A stretch of 54,256 nt of DNA, from positions 1 to 54,256 of the forward strand of contig JAHJHG010000007.1 of NCBI GenBank assembly GCA_018823885.1, given 5' to 3'. Positions 17,389-25,253 of this stretch are shown one piece after another (the first letter of the stretch is position 1; each line of letters starts with the position of its first letter). A program made the translations under genes and the position numbers. Below the pieces are notes generated by a model. It was not told the origin of the DNA. It did not search any database and saw only the letters and a list, made by a program, of their open reading frames with translations. Source of the stretch: Patescibacteria group bacterium (GTDB lineage Bacteria > Patescibacteriota > Microgenomatia > UBA8517).

Positions 17389-19035
17389 ATGAAAAATTCA
17401 CTCAACTTAGTTGAAAACAACTTAAGAAAAATAATTAAACTTTATTTTAACGGTTTGAGAAAGGCAGGAAAAGTTTGGGGTTCACACATAGAAACATTTC
17501 TAAAAAACTCATATATTCACCCCATTCTTTTCTCTGCTTATCCAATATTGTTTTTTTACTCTTACAACATTACGGAACTTTTTCCTAGGGTGCTCTTGTT
17601 CCCGATTACTGTTTCTGTCCTTATGACAGTATTCTTGTGGGGCCTATTATATTTCATTTTTAAAAATATTTACAAATCTGCCTTAATAACGTCGGTATTT
17701 ATTTTATTATTCTTTTCCTTTACTCACCTTTATCAACTATTTATAAATCGTTTTCAAATTGGGGTCACCACACACCACGCGCTTGTCTTTTGTCTCGCTC
17801 TTTTAATACTAGTGGCGGTACTTCTTAAAAGAACGAAAAATGAACCCAAGACACTTACTCAGTTATTTAATATCATTTCACTCGCTTTATTCATCTCTGC
17901 TTCAATCAACATTGTATCGTACGAAGTTGGAATCAGAAATCAATTAGAGTCGGAAAGTATCTCGCAGGGAGATGCAGTAACTCAAGGAAATCAGGAACCT
18001 GTCGAAAACAGAGATATATACTATATTATTCTTGATGCTTATGGACGACAAGATATTCTTAACAAAAGTTATAATTATGACAATACAACATTTATCCAAT
18101 ATCTAGAAAAAAGGGGCTTCTACGTTGCCTCAGAAAGTAACAGTAATTACGCCTATACACATCTATCTCTCCCTTCAACTTTCAATTTTAAATATCTAAA
18201 TTATTTAACTGATCAATTTGGAAAAGAAAGGCGGACGATGGATCCGGTACTTGCCAAAATGCTTCATGAAAATGAGGTAAGTCGGCTTCTAAAATCCCAT
18301 GGGTACCAATTTATAAACTTTGGCTCAGGCTGGTTAACAACTGAAAATATATCTACGGCCGATGTCAACATTCGTGAAGGAAAATTCTTTTCTCTCTTTG
18401 GAAAAACCCTCATTATAAATGATTTTTACTCTGTATTATTGAATACAACAGCCTTGTCTCCATTTGTTAAAGAAAAACTGTCCAATGCAGCAAGGGAAAA
18501 AATGTTATATAACTTTTCTGAACTTGCAGAGATGCCTTATTTGAGAGAAACAAAGTTTATTTTGGCTCATTTTCTACTCCCTCACCCCCCTTATCTTTTC
18601 GACAAAAATGGAGAACCAGTACCTGAGGATAAAGCAGGTGGGTATGATAAAAAACTGGACATTGAGCAATTACAGTTCACCAATAAAAAAATTATAGAAA
18701 CAGTTGACAAAATATTATCTAGATCCAATCCGAAACCTATTATAATTATTGCTTCGGATCACGGACCTCTCTTTCCAGGACTCGAAGATTGGCCAAAAAC
18801 GCCATCTGAGGAGGTGGTAAAAAAGCGAATGAGTATCTTCAATGCCTACTATTTCCCTGAAGGTGGAAGCGATTTATTATACGATTCGATTACTCCGGTG
18901 AATACTTTCAGAATATTATTCAACTATTATTTTGGAACCAAATACGAACTATTAGAGGACAAAAGTTACTTTTCGTGGGCTAATGCCTATTACGAATTTT
19001 ATGATGTAACCGACCAAATAAAAATCAACGAATAA
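17389..19035 (+). CDS. Membrane-anchored sulfatase-like protein (alkaline phosphatase superfamily)
   Basis: A 548-residue protein with about five hydrophobic segments in the first 180 residues and an outer-face catalytic domain from about 205. Metal and catalytic signatures: D216 in DIYYIILDAYGRQD, a candidate nucleophile T257 in SNYAYTHLSLPS, H394 and H399 in ILAHFLLPHPPYLFD, and D457-H458-G459 in IIIASDHGP. The build resembles LtaS or EptA: a membrane anchor and a phosphatase-fold domain that moves phosphoglycerol or phosphoethanolamine to a surface glycan. Sulfatase or other phosphodiesterase activity is also possible. It is the only plus-strand gene here and converges with the NoeA-like gene. 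A short AAAGAG precedes the ATG. Confidence 0.8.
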   Translation: MKNSLNLVENNLRKIIKLYFNGLRKAGKVWGSHIETFLKNSYIHPILFSAYPILFFYSYNITELFPRVLLFPITVSVLMTVFLWGLLYFIFKNIYKSALITSVFILLFFSFTHLYQLFINRFQIGVTTHHALVFCLALLILVAVLLKRTKNEPKTLTQLFNIISLALFISASINIVSYEVGIRNQLESESISQGDAVTQGNQEPVENRDIYYIILDAYGRQDILNKSYNYDNTTFIQYLEKRGFYVASESNSNYAYTHLSLPSTFNFKYLNYLTDQFGKERRTMDPVLAKMLHENEVSRLLKSHGYQFINFGSGWLTTENISTADVNIREGKFFSLFGKTLIINDFYSVLLNTTALSPFVKEKLSNAAREKMLYNFSELAEMPYLRETKFILAHFLLPHPPYLFDKNGEPVPEDKAGGYDKKLDIEQLQFTNKKIIETVDKILSRSNPKPIIIIASDHGPLFPGLEDWPKTPSEEVVKKRMSIFNAYYFPEGGSDLLYDSITPVNTFRILFNYYFGTKYELLEDKSYFSWANAYYEFYDVTDQIKINE

Positions 19036-19099
19036 TGCAAAAGGTCTTCTTTTCTTTATAGAAAACTTACATTATATTTATAATCGTAGCTAGGGTTTT
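19036..19099. other. Convergent intergenic spacer
   Basis: This 64-base spacer lies between the 3' ends of the sulfatase-like and NoeA-like genes. It contains a short inverted repeat, TTTTCT-TTAT-AGAAAA, and a separate T6 run, but the stem is all A/T apart from one C/G pair and no T tract follows it. A bidirectional terminator would be expected here, yet I cannot make a firm call. Confidence 0.3.
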
Positions 19100-20488
19100 T
19101 TATAAAGCTTTCATCAGATAGCAAGTGCGCAAGGATCCAGCAACGGGGGCTTTTTTGAGTATTTTAAATTTTTTTGAAAATGATTTTTCAAAATCTTTTT
19201 GGGTATAGTTATTAAAAATATCTTCACGAGTCATCAGGAGCTTTTTTACTTGAGAATCTTTTTTTGGCACAAACTCAATAATTAAGAATGTGCCAATTTT
19301 GTGACAAAAGTCCGCAATATTATTAAAGGGAAGATTATTAGAAATGGCCAGATGGTGGATAAGTGCTAAGGCCATCACGAGATCAACAGGACCCCGTTCA
19401 ATTAACGATTGACGCTCAGTATTTGCCCAACCAATTGCTGAGCTGGGATTGATAATGTCGATAATGAGAGGTAAAATATTTTTTTCTTGATTATTTTTAA
19501 CATGCAAATAGTTTTTTTCAACGGCAATAGGATCGAGATCTGCAGCAACAGTGAAAATTTTTTGCTGACTAGCAATACGACTAAACTCACCGGTGTTGGC
19601 GCCAATATCCCAAATTGTTTTTGGTTTAGCAATCTGTATATATTTTTCAACTAGTTTTTTCTTCTGCGTAAACGCCTTGTCTGAATAGTTAGTAAAAGTA
19701 TAGTATTCACCCCACTCTGTACTTTTCTTTCGATATAATAGTTTTGAAATAGTAGTTTTTAAGTTATCGACAATCCCCAGCAAAGCTACTTTGCTAAGTG
19801 AACGCGTCATTCGGTTTATACCCTGACTATTGGCAAACCGTTGCTGCTTATTGGCATGGAAATGAATATGCGAAGCAATAGAAAACGAAAGGCGTGTCCG
19901 TTTTGGGAGCAACTTACTGACTAAATCCAAGGGAATTCCGTCAAGGTGAATTCTCAATAATTGATTTAGTCGAATATCAACAAGGCTCATTAATAACAAC
20001 GGCCCCAGGAAGTGTTGACAAAATTGTTTGTATGCCACCCAAGGTTTACCTGCTTTGTACTGTTGGAATGATAGTAAATCAATTAAGATGGGTTTCCCAT
20101 CCAAAAATTGGATATTATAGCAACTAGCATCCTTAAGAGACATTCCATGTTGTAGGGCTATTTCCTGAATTCGGAGAGTTAACAAGGCTGCATCCTTAAG
20201 TTGACTGAAGGTCCATTCGTAGGGATACGAAACAAAAGGAATCATGTCAGTACTTAAAGTGGCATAGACACTTTGAGAAGTAGAATGATTTTTTGCTAAT
20301 CGAGTATGAGGAAGTAAATGGCATTGTTGCACCAAAGCTTTATATAACCCAGAATCAAATAAGAGATCAAAGTCCTTTTTATACGAACGGTTAACTTGAC
20401 GAAAAACTGTTTTACCGCGGTAATACACACATCCACTAGGGTCACGAAAAGAGCTGGGTTCGCACTTAATTTTTTGGCTCCTGATCAT
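19100..20488 (-). CDS. NoeA-like class I SAM-dependent methyltransferase
   Basis: A 462-residue two-part protein. The N-terminal part has FRDPSGCVYYRG (14-25), YPYEWTFSQLKDAALLTL (88-105), LKDASCYNIQFLDGKPILID (118-137) and WVAYKQFCQHFLGPL (150-164). I recognise this pattern from the family annotated as nodulation protein NoeA or class I SAM methyltransferase; the KDASxYN and ILIDLLSF stretches recall a kinase-like fold. The C-terminal half has a Rossmann motif I, IWDIGANTGEFSRIA (292-306), then VAADLDPIAVEKNY and VMALALIHHLAI. The target is unknown. The protein is rich in Gln and His and less Lys-rich than its neighbours, which may mean transfer. Its start overlaps the small gene upstream by 23 bases. 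Confidence 0.82.
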   Translation of the reverse strand: MIRSQKIKCEPSSFRDPSGCVYYRGKTVFRQVNRSYKKDFDLLFDSGLYKALVQQCHLLPHTRLAKNHSTSQSVYATLSTDMIPFVSYPYEWTFSQLKDAALLTLRIQEIALQHGMSLKDASCYNIQFLDGKPILIDLLSFQQYKAGKPWVAYKQFCQHFLGPLLLMSLVDIRLNQLLRIHLDGIPLDLVSKLLPKRTRLSFSIASHIHFHANKQQRFANSQGINRMTRSLSKVALLGIVDNLKTTISKLLYRKKSTEWGEYYTFTNYSDKAFTQKKKLVEKYIQIAKPKTIWDIGANTGEFSRIASQQKIFTVAADLDPIAVEKNYLHVKNNQEKNILPLIIDIINPSSAIGWANTERQSLIERGPVDLVMALALIHHLAISNNLPFNNIADFCHKIGTFLIIEFVPKKDSQVKKLLMTREDIFNNYTQKDFEKSFSKKFKILKKAPVAGSLRTCYLMKAL

Positions 20489-20687
20489 CTCTGTTCTTTC
20501 GTTGAAAAAGGGCGCTGAAGAAAGATATGAGTTGTCGTAAGTACCTTTTCCCTATATAAACTCCTCCTACCAAGAAGCCAATTGCTATTTGGGTAAGGTA
20601 ACTACCAGTACCTGGATCAAGATACGCTTCAATATTCGTTGGCAAAACTATTAAGTAAAAAGTTAGCAAGAAAATGACTTCAATCAC
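20466..20687 (-). CDS. Small membrane protein with LDPGTGSY motif
   Basis: A 73-residue protein beginning at a GTG. It has a signal-peptide-like N-terminus (IFLLTFYLIVLPTNIEA), then YLDPGTGSYLTQIAIGF (22-38), a second hydrophobic segment and a basic tail (RKNRDDQEPKN). I recall small proteins with a YLDPGTGSY motif next to sulfatase-like and NoeA-like genes in other bacteria; that memory cannot be verified here. The function is unknown. It may help anchor or assist the neighbouring sulfatase-like enzyme. Its 3' end overlaps the methyltransferase gene by 23 bases, and the region before it holds one of the two largest gaps in the window, so it probably begins a transcript. Confidence 0.72.
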   Translation of the reverse strand: MIEVIFLLTFYLIVLPTNIEAYLDPGTGSYLTQIAIGFLVGGVYIGKRYLRQLISFFSALFQRKNRDDQEPKN

Positions 20688-20818
20688 GTAGATAGTGTAT
20701 CAAACTTTGTCTAAATATACATCTGCTTTATCCAGATAGACTGATCATATTAAACTACTATGCATTTGAGTTAATATACTCTTGTTAGCCAAAGAAAACG
20801 AGAATGGCTCATAAATTT
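20688..20818. other. Intergenic region upstream of the small membrane protein gene
   Basis: A 131-base spacer between the GT2 gene at 20819 and the small protein gene. It contains a short perfect inverted repeat, ATCTG (20721-20725) and CAGAT (20733-20737), and is AT-rich. I see no ORF and no convincing -35/-10 pair. By position it should contain a promoter for the 20687-19100 pair or a terminator for the operon to its right. Confidence 0.35.
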
Positions 20819-21607
20819 TTACACTAACTTTGCAATTCGTACCGTCAATACCCTTCCCAAATTATGAAGCCTGTGTAAAAAAAGTAAAATCTGGTTGGCC
20901 GTATGCTTCTTGGCAATCTCTAAATCTCTTCTTAAAACACTCATATATTGTGTTGATGAAATGTTGCTTGCCATTAACCTAAAATCTGAAATGTGGTCGT
21001 TCAGAACTTTTGGCATCTCTGTCTTCCCCAACTTTAACCACAAATCATATTCCATTACCACCCCACCAATTCCACTAAATACTCCATTCTTTTCGTAAGC
21101 AGACCTGCTCACGAAAACCGAGGGCTGCATGAGGTAGTTCACAATAAGTAACAAGGGATAATAGTTAATTGTTAAAAGGATATTTTTGTAAAAAGTTACT
21201 ATTCGTGAAATTTCTTTACCTTCCGAATCAATTACCTTCCCTCTTCCTGCAATCCAAAAAGTTTCTGGATTCTCTTGAAAATATTTACCAACTATTAGTA
21301 ACGCCCCTCTTTTATAAACGTCATCTGCGTTAATATATGTAATTATTTCACCCGTTGCTTTTTCCAAACCTCTGTTAATTGCGTCTACTTGTCCTCTGTC
21401 TTTCTTTGAAATCCAATTAATTATTTTAGGATATTTCTTTGCAAACCCCTTAACAATTCCAACCGTTTCATCTGTAGAGGCTCCATCTTGAATAATTACT
21501 TCCAAGTTAGGATACCTCTGGGAAACAATTGATTCTAAGGTTTCTTGGATATATTCCCCCTTGTTATACGAAGGTATAACAATGGAGATTTTTGGAAGAG
21601 ATTTCAT
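20819..21607 (-). CDS. Glycosyltransferase family 2
   Basis: A 262-residue GT-A enzyme. It begins MKSLPKISIVIPSYNKGEYI, with QDGASTDETVGIV (40-52), KKDRGQVDAINRGLEKATG (68-86) and the metal site YINADDVY (91-98; D95-D96). The DRGQxDAINxG motif and NADD are typical of WcaA-like GT2s that extend polysaccharides. The C-terminus has FLHRLHNLGRVLTVRIAKLV, an amphipathic helix likely to touch the membrane. It ends the rightmost operon, downstream of the DUF2304 gene by a 4-base overlap. Donor and acceptor are not readable from the sequence. Confidence 0.88.
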   Translation of the reverse strand: MKSLPKISIVIPSYNKGEYIQETLESIVSQRYPNLEVIIQDGASTDETVGIVKGFAKKYPKIINWISKKDRGQVDAINRGLEKATGEIITYINADDVYKRGALLIVGKYFQENPETFWIAGRGKVIDSEGKEISRIVTFYKNILLTINYYPLLLIVNYLMQPSVFVSRSAYEKNGVFSGIGGVVMEYDLWLKLGKTEMPKVLNDHISDFRLMASNISSTQYMSVLRRDLEIAKKHTANQILLFLHRLHNLGRVLTVRIAKLV

Positions 21608-21948
21608 TTTTTACTTTTCTTTTCAACATCCTTCAGTGATTCTCGCCTTACATAATCTTCAAGTTTTTTTTCCATCCGTTTTGTGCTTACATAAGTTCTT
21701 GTGACCATCCCAATTACTAATACAAAACCGCCTACAATCATTAAGTCAAAAAGTCTTGTGATAAAGAAGGTTTTCGCAAAAGTTCGTAATATTTCTGGAA
21801 ATATTACGATAAATATCGTCACTGCCCATATGGTTACCCAAGAAATGATTTCTGTTCTATCAAGCTCCCCTCTTCTGCGATGTAAAATAGCAAAATAAAT
21901 CATCAAAAAGGCAAAAATAATAGCTATAATTTGTAATCCTAAGATCAT
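21604..21948 (-). CDS. DUF2304 family small membrane protein
   Basis: A 114-residue protein with three hydrophobic segments: IIAIIFAFLMIYFAIL, ISWVTIWAVTIFIVIFP and LMIVGGFVLVIGMV, then a charged tail (RMEKKLEDYVRRESLKD). The pattern RRRGELDRTEIISWVTIW is characteristic of DUF2304. Members are usually encoded next to DPM1-like GT2 enzymes and may hold or position them at the membrane. Here it sits directly after such an enzyme (ATGA overlap at 21945-21948) and before another GT2 (overlap at 21604-21607), fitting the usual context. No catalytic residues are apparent. Confidence 0.82.
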   Translation of the reverse strand: MILGLQIIAIIFAFLMIYFAILHRRRGELDRTEIISWVTIWAVTIFIVIFPEILRTFAKTFFITRLFDLMIVGGFVLVIGMVTRTYVSTKRMEKKLEDYVRRESLKDVEKKSKK

Positions 21949-22604
21949 AGTCGTATTCTCCAGCGCAAAACATCAAAGAGGATGCTGATGGCATCCAAAA
22001 TGGTCACGCCTTTTACTTCATCATAGTATACGGTCTCAACTGGTGCCTCGCAATATTTTAGTCCTGACTTTGCCGTTCTTGCTGCCATTTCCGTTTCAAC
22101 TCCATATCCTTTTGATTCCCAATATATTTTCTCAAAACCTTTCTTGCTTAAACCTCTATAGCCACAAAGTAAATCTGATACATAAATCCCAAACAACAAT
22201 GACACCAACAACGAAGCAAATTTGTTCCCCATATATCTCACAAATGGAACGCCATGATTTAAATTCCTTGAACCAAAAATAACATCAAATTTATCTTTTT
22301 CTAATGCGTCTGTAAAATGAGGCAAATCCTTTACTTTATGTTGTCCATCGGAATCCATAAAAACAACAGCATCGGCTCCCATCCGAAAAGCTGCTTCTGC
22401 GCCTGTTTTCATGGCCGCCCCTTTTCCTAAATTTACTTTGTGGCGGAGTACTGTAATCTTGTATTTACTTGCAACATTAAAGGTCTCGTCTTTTGATCCA
22501 TCATCAACAACAATAATTGGAAAATTTGTTTTTATTACGTCCTTAATAACGTTTCCAATTCTTTCTTCTTCTTGATGTGCTGGAATAACAATAAATATAT
22601 TCAT
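21945..22604 (-). CDS. DPM1-like polyprenyl-phosphate glycosyltransferase (GT2)
   Basis: A 219-residue GT2. It has IFIVIPAHQEEERIGNVIKD, VVDDGSKDETFNVA (32-45), LGKGAAMKTGAEAA (59-72) and the metal site VFMDSDGQHK (81-90), the DxDxQH form seen in dolichol/polyprenol-phosphate sugar synthases. The later SDLLCGYRGLSKKGFEKI and YGVETEMAARTAKSG match the same family. There is no membrane domain; the DUF2304 protein encoded next may supply contact with the membrane. It very likely makes a polyprenyl-phosphate hexose used by the GT-C enzymes encoded upstream. Sugar identity is not readable. Confidence 0.88.
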   Translation of the reverse strand: MNIFIVIPAHQEEERIGNVIKDVIKTNFPIIVVDDGSKDETFNVASKYKITVLRHKVNLGKGAAMKTGAEAAFRMGADAVVFMDSDGQHKVKDLPHFTDALEKDKFDVIFGSRNLNHGVPFVRYMGNKFASLLVSLLFGIYVSDLLCGYRGLSKKGFEKIYWESKGYGVETEMAARTAKSGLKYCEAPVETVYYDEVKGVTILDAISILFDVLRWRIRL

Positions 22605-22636
22605 AGTTCATGCCAATTGTATGGGCTTTATGCTTC

Positions 22637-23788
22637 CTACGCAACCCAAAAGCCTCGAGTAAACAAAGAGGTCGCAACCAAAAGCCCGAGGATAAGAATC
22701 GAGAAAATAATTACCTTAACCCATTTCTTGCGCTTAGAAAGCCAAATAGCCGATAAAATGAAGGCAGGAAAAAGAATAAGAACGTAGCGGTGAAAAGAAG
22801 AAAAGCTTCCAGAGAGAGTGGGAATAATATAACCAACGGCTAAATAAAATGCATAACTCAACCTAAGCCTGAAAAAACTTGCTATCGTCAAGACCAAAAA
22901 CATAAGAGCTGTAACAATTTCCAAATAAGTCACAAAAACAATTGGGAAATATGAATAACTAATGTTTGGCAATATTTTAAAGAAATAGCGATAAAAAACC
23001 TGCGGCAATAACACCAGACTCGATGACCGTTGCTGTCCAAAAATACTAACATTGTGAAAAAACTCTAAAGGATCTCCGGTTACCTTGTTTAAGTAGATCA
23101 TATAAGCAAAAATCCCAAAAACTGAAAGCAATATTCCTAATGCCACAAGATAAAGATTTGATTTTTTCTTTTCTTTTCTCTGTAAATATGCCTCTACGAG
23201 CAAAACTGGTACTATGGCAAGACCAACCACCCTCGTTGCTGTCAATAAAACGCCCAATGTGCCTGCAGCAATCCACTTCCTTTTTCTTGCACAATAAAAA
23301 CTCCAAACCGCAAGAGCTAAAAACAAACTCTCTGTATATATGCTCCCAAAATAAAAAGATGTTGGAAAAACAAGAAGTAAAAGAATTGTCAAGCGAGCGA
23401 TATCTTTTTTGTAATCAAGTTCTATGAGCTTCCATAATCCAACTAAGGCAACAAAAAAGCTAATATTTGATATCAGTAGGCCAGAAACGGCCAAAGACGC
23501 AAAGCTTTCACCTAAAAATTTAGCAATGAAAGCAATTGTTAGTGGATAAACAGGAAAAAAGAAGTAAGTTAGGGGCTGATATCCTTGATAAGCAATTGAA
23601 AGATAGTGCTCTCCATCAAAATTGCCCCAGGCCCACAAAAAGGGTTGCTTTAAGTAACTAAACAATCCTCCCCCCAAAAAATTTTGTTGCAATGGCACTG
23701 ACCCTAATGCAAGAAACAGAAAGAGGAAAAGGATTATTCTCCAGAAAATAAATGATTTTAATATAAATTTTTTGTTTTCAAGTTTCAT
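22637..23788 (-). CDS. PIG-V-like mannosyltransferase (GT76-type GT-C)
   Basis: A 383-residue membrane protein with about ten hydrophobic segments. The outer loop reads WGNFDGEHYLSIAYQGY (54-70), with D58-G-E60-H61 in the place of the WDxxHY of PIG-V proteins, then YFFFPVYPLTIAFI (75-88). Later are FYFGSIYTESLFLALAVWSF and ATRVVGLAIVPVL, also typical of the family. In eukaryotes PIG-V adds the second mannose to GPI anchors from dolichol-phosphate mannose; bacterial relatives are annotated as mannosyltransferases on surface lipids. It lies 32 bases upstream of the DPM1-like gene, a likely source of its donor. Family call is fairly firm; the acceptor is unknown. Confidence 0.8.
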   Translation of the reverse strand: MKLENKKFILKSFIFWRIILFLFLFLALGSVPLQQNFLGGGLFSYLKQPFLWAWGNFDGEHYLSIAYQGYQPLTYFFFPVYPLTIAFIAKFLGESFASLAVSGLLISNISFFVALVGLWKLIELDYKKDIARLTILLLLVFPTSFYFGSIYTESLFLALAVWSFYCARKRKWIAAGTLGVLLTATRVVGLAIVPVLLVEAYLQRKEKKKSNLYLVALGILLSVFGIFAYMIYLNKVTGDPLEFFHNVSIFGQQRSSSLVLLPQVFYRYFFKILPNISYSYFPIVFVTYLEIVTALMFLVLTIASFFRLRLSYAFYLAVGYIIPTLSGSFSSFHRYVLILFPAFILSAIWLSKRKKWVKVIIFSILILGLLVATSLFTRGFWVA

Positions 23789-23792
23789 GCTA

Positions 23793-25253
23793 TTAATAGT
23801 TTAATAAATCTCTTGCCTTAACTCTAATAATATCTTCCTCTGATTGACCAACTCCCTCTTGCAATAATTCGAACTTATCTTCAAAAAAGACCTGAAAGAA
23901 ATTGTTTTGTGATAGAACTACTTTTACTAACTCGCTTGGACTCCAAGGTAATTCTTCATCTTCATTTGTATCATAAAAATCAACAAACATCTTTTTTTCT
24001 CCTGCCTCATATTCATTGAAATATGTGTGTGCATTTTTAGCCACTTCAGCACCTTGGCTAATCCAGTGAGTCTCTTTCGTATGATGCAACGTATATATGG
24101 ACAAAATTACCCACACCGATACAAAAACTAGTTTAAAAATATCAGTTACATTCGCCTTCTCTACTAAATACGAAATAGCAAGCATTACACCGATAAGGGG
24201 TAGGGTTAAATAATAAGTAAACTTGTGGAGAGGAAGAAACAATACTGGTAATAAAGTCAAAACAAACCAAATCAAAGAAAATATTATTATCTGAAAATCC
24301 TTTTTCTTTAGTTTTTTCCTAACTTTTAATGCCAAATACAGAATGGATGTCATTATTCCCCCAAAGAATAGAAATATCGGTATTATTTCTTTGGACCAAA
24401 ATCTGAAAAGATTTGGATTAAATTTCAACCCAGGTCCCATAAAATCCACAAGCATCTCAGGCAAGTTAAATGACCAGAGCCCATACCAGAAAAGCGTATT
24501 AACAAATCTTGGCGAAAAATCCCAAATGTAACTCTCTCCCTGGGCCAAACCGTAAAGGAAGAAATGGAAATACAGATAAATTAAAAGAATAATTACAAAA
24601 CCAGACAATGCCAATATAAATTTCCTAACCGGAATCACCCTATCTTTTCTTAGTTTCAAATAACCATAAACTAAAATCAATATACCTGGAATTACTATTG
24701 CAGTTTCCTTTGAAAGTAGTGCTAAAATATAAGTAATAACGGACAGGAAGTAATATTTCAAATCTCCTTTCCTGGCAAATTTAATAAAAAGCATAACCGC
24801 CAGTAAACAAAAAACAGCCAGTCCTAATTCTTGATAAGTTGCCAGATAATAAAGATGTCCATAATGAGTTGCGGAAGTCGCGTACAAAAACGCGGCGAAT
24901 AAGGCTATTGAATCATTTTTTGTTATCATGTTTACCAATTTATAAACAAGGTATATAACCAAAAAGAAAGTAATGAATGAGATTACATGAAGAGCAAAAG
25001 GATTAAGATTAAAAACTGAATTGCTCAAAAAATAGAATGCCTGAGTGGTTAATGGACGATACACACCTAGCCCTTCTGGTCCTTGAGTGAAATTGAAAAA
25101 ATTATAAAATTCTGCCAAAGAATTTGCCTTTGATATTTTTAAAAGAAAAAAATCATCATGGGTATAAAAAGTAAAAAGCGAAGGGAAATATATGATAAAG
25201 GAAATGAGAAAAACGAAAAGAAGTTTTGTGTTTAAGAACAATTTTCGTATCAT
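23793..25253 (-). CDS. GT-C-like membrane protein with HDD and YRPL motifs
   Basis: A 486-residue protein with about eleven hydrophobic segments. The first outer loop has YTHDDFFLLKI (30-40), with D33-D34, followed by GVYRPLTTQAFYF (63-75). This pairing of an acidic loop and YRPL resembles TMTC-like/DUF1736-type GT-C proteins, and the protein at 14194-15804 has a similar IDDG plus RFRP pattern. After the membrane domain comes a soluble tail of about 90 residues (KETHWISQGAEVAKNAH onward). It overlaps the GT4 gene upstream by 4 bases. The likely activity is sugar transfer from a polyprenyl-phosphate donor; the substrate is unknown. Confidence 0.68.
   Translation of the reverse strand: MIRKLFLNTKLLFVFLISFIIYFPSLFTFYTHDDFFLLKISKANSLAEFYNFFNFTQGPEGLGVYRPLTTQAFYFLSNSVFNLNPFALHVISFITFFLVIYLVYKLVNMITKNDSIALFAAFLYATSATHYGHLYYLATYQELGLAVFCLLAVMLFIKFARKGDLKYYFLSVITYILALLSKETAIVIPGILILVYGYLKLRKDRVIPVRKFILALSGFVIILLIYLYFHFFLYGLAQGESYIWDFSPRFVNTLFWYGLWSFNLPEMLVDFMGPGLKFNPNLFRFWSKEIIPIFLFFGGIMTSILYLALKVRKKLKKKDFQIIIFSLIWFVLTLLPVLFLPLHKFTYYLTLPLIGVMLAISYLVEKANVTDIFKLVFVSVWVILSIYTLHHTKETHWISQGAEVAKNAHTYFNEYEAGEKKMFVDFYDTNEDEELPWSPSELVKVVLSQNNFFQVFFEDKFELLQEGVGQSEEDIIRVKARDLLNY

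Noticed and set aside
19040-19099. Intrinsic terminator between the convergent genes
   Set aside because: The only stem found is nearly all A/T and no T tract follows it in either direction.
22637-23788. Eukaryotic contamination because of the PIG-V-like protein
   Set aside because: PIG-V-like proteins occur in bacteria, the gene has no introns and it sits inside a tightly packed bacterial operon.
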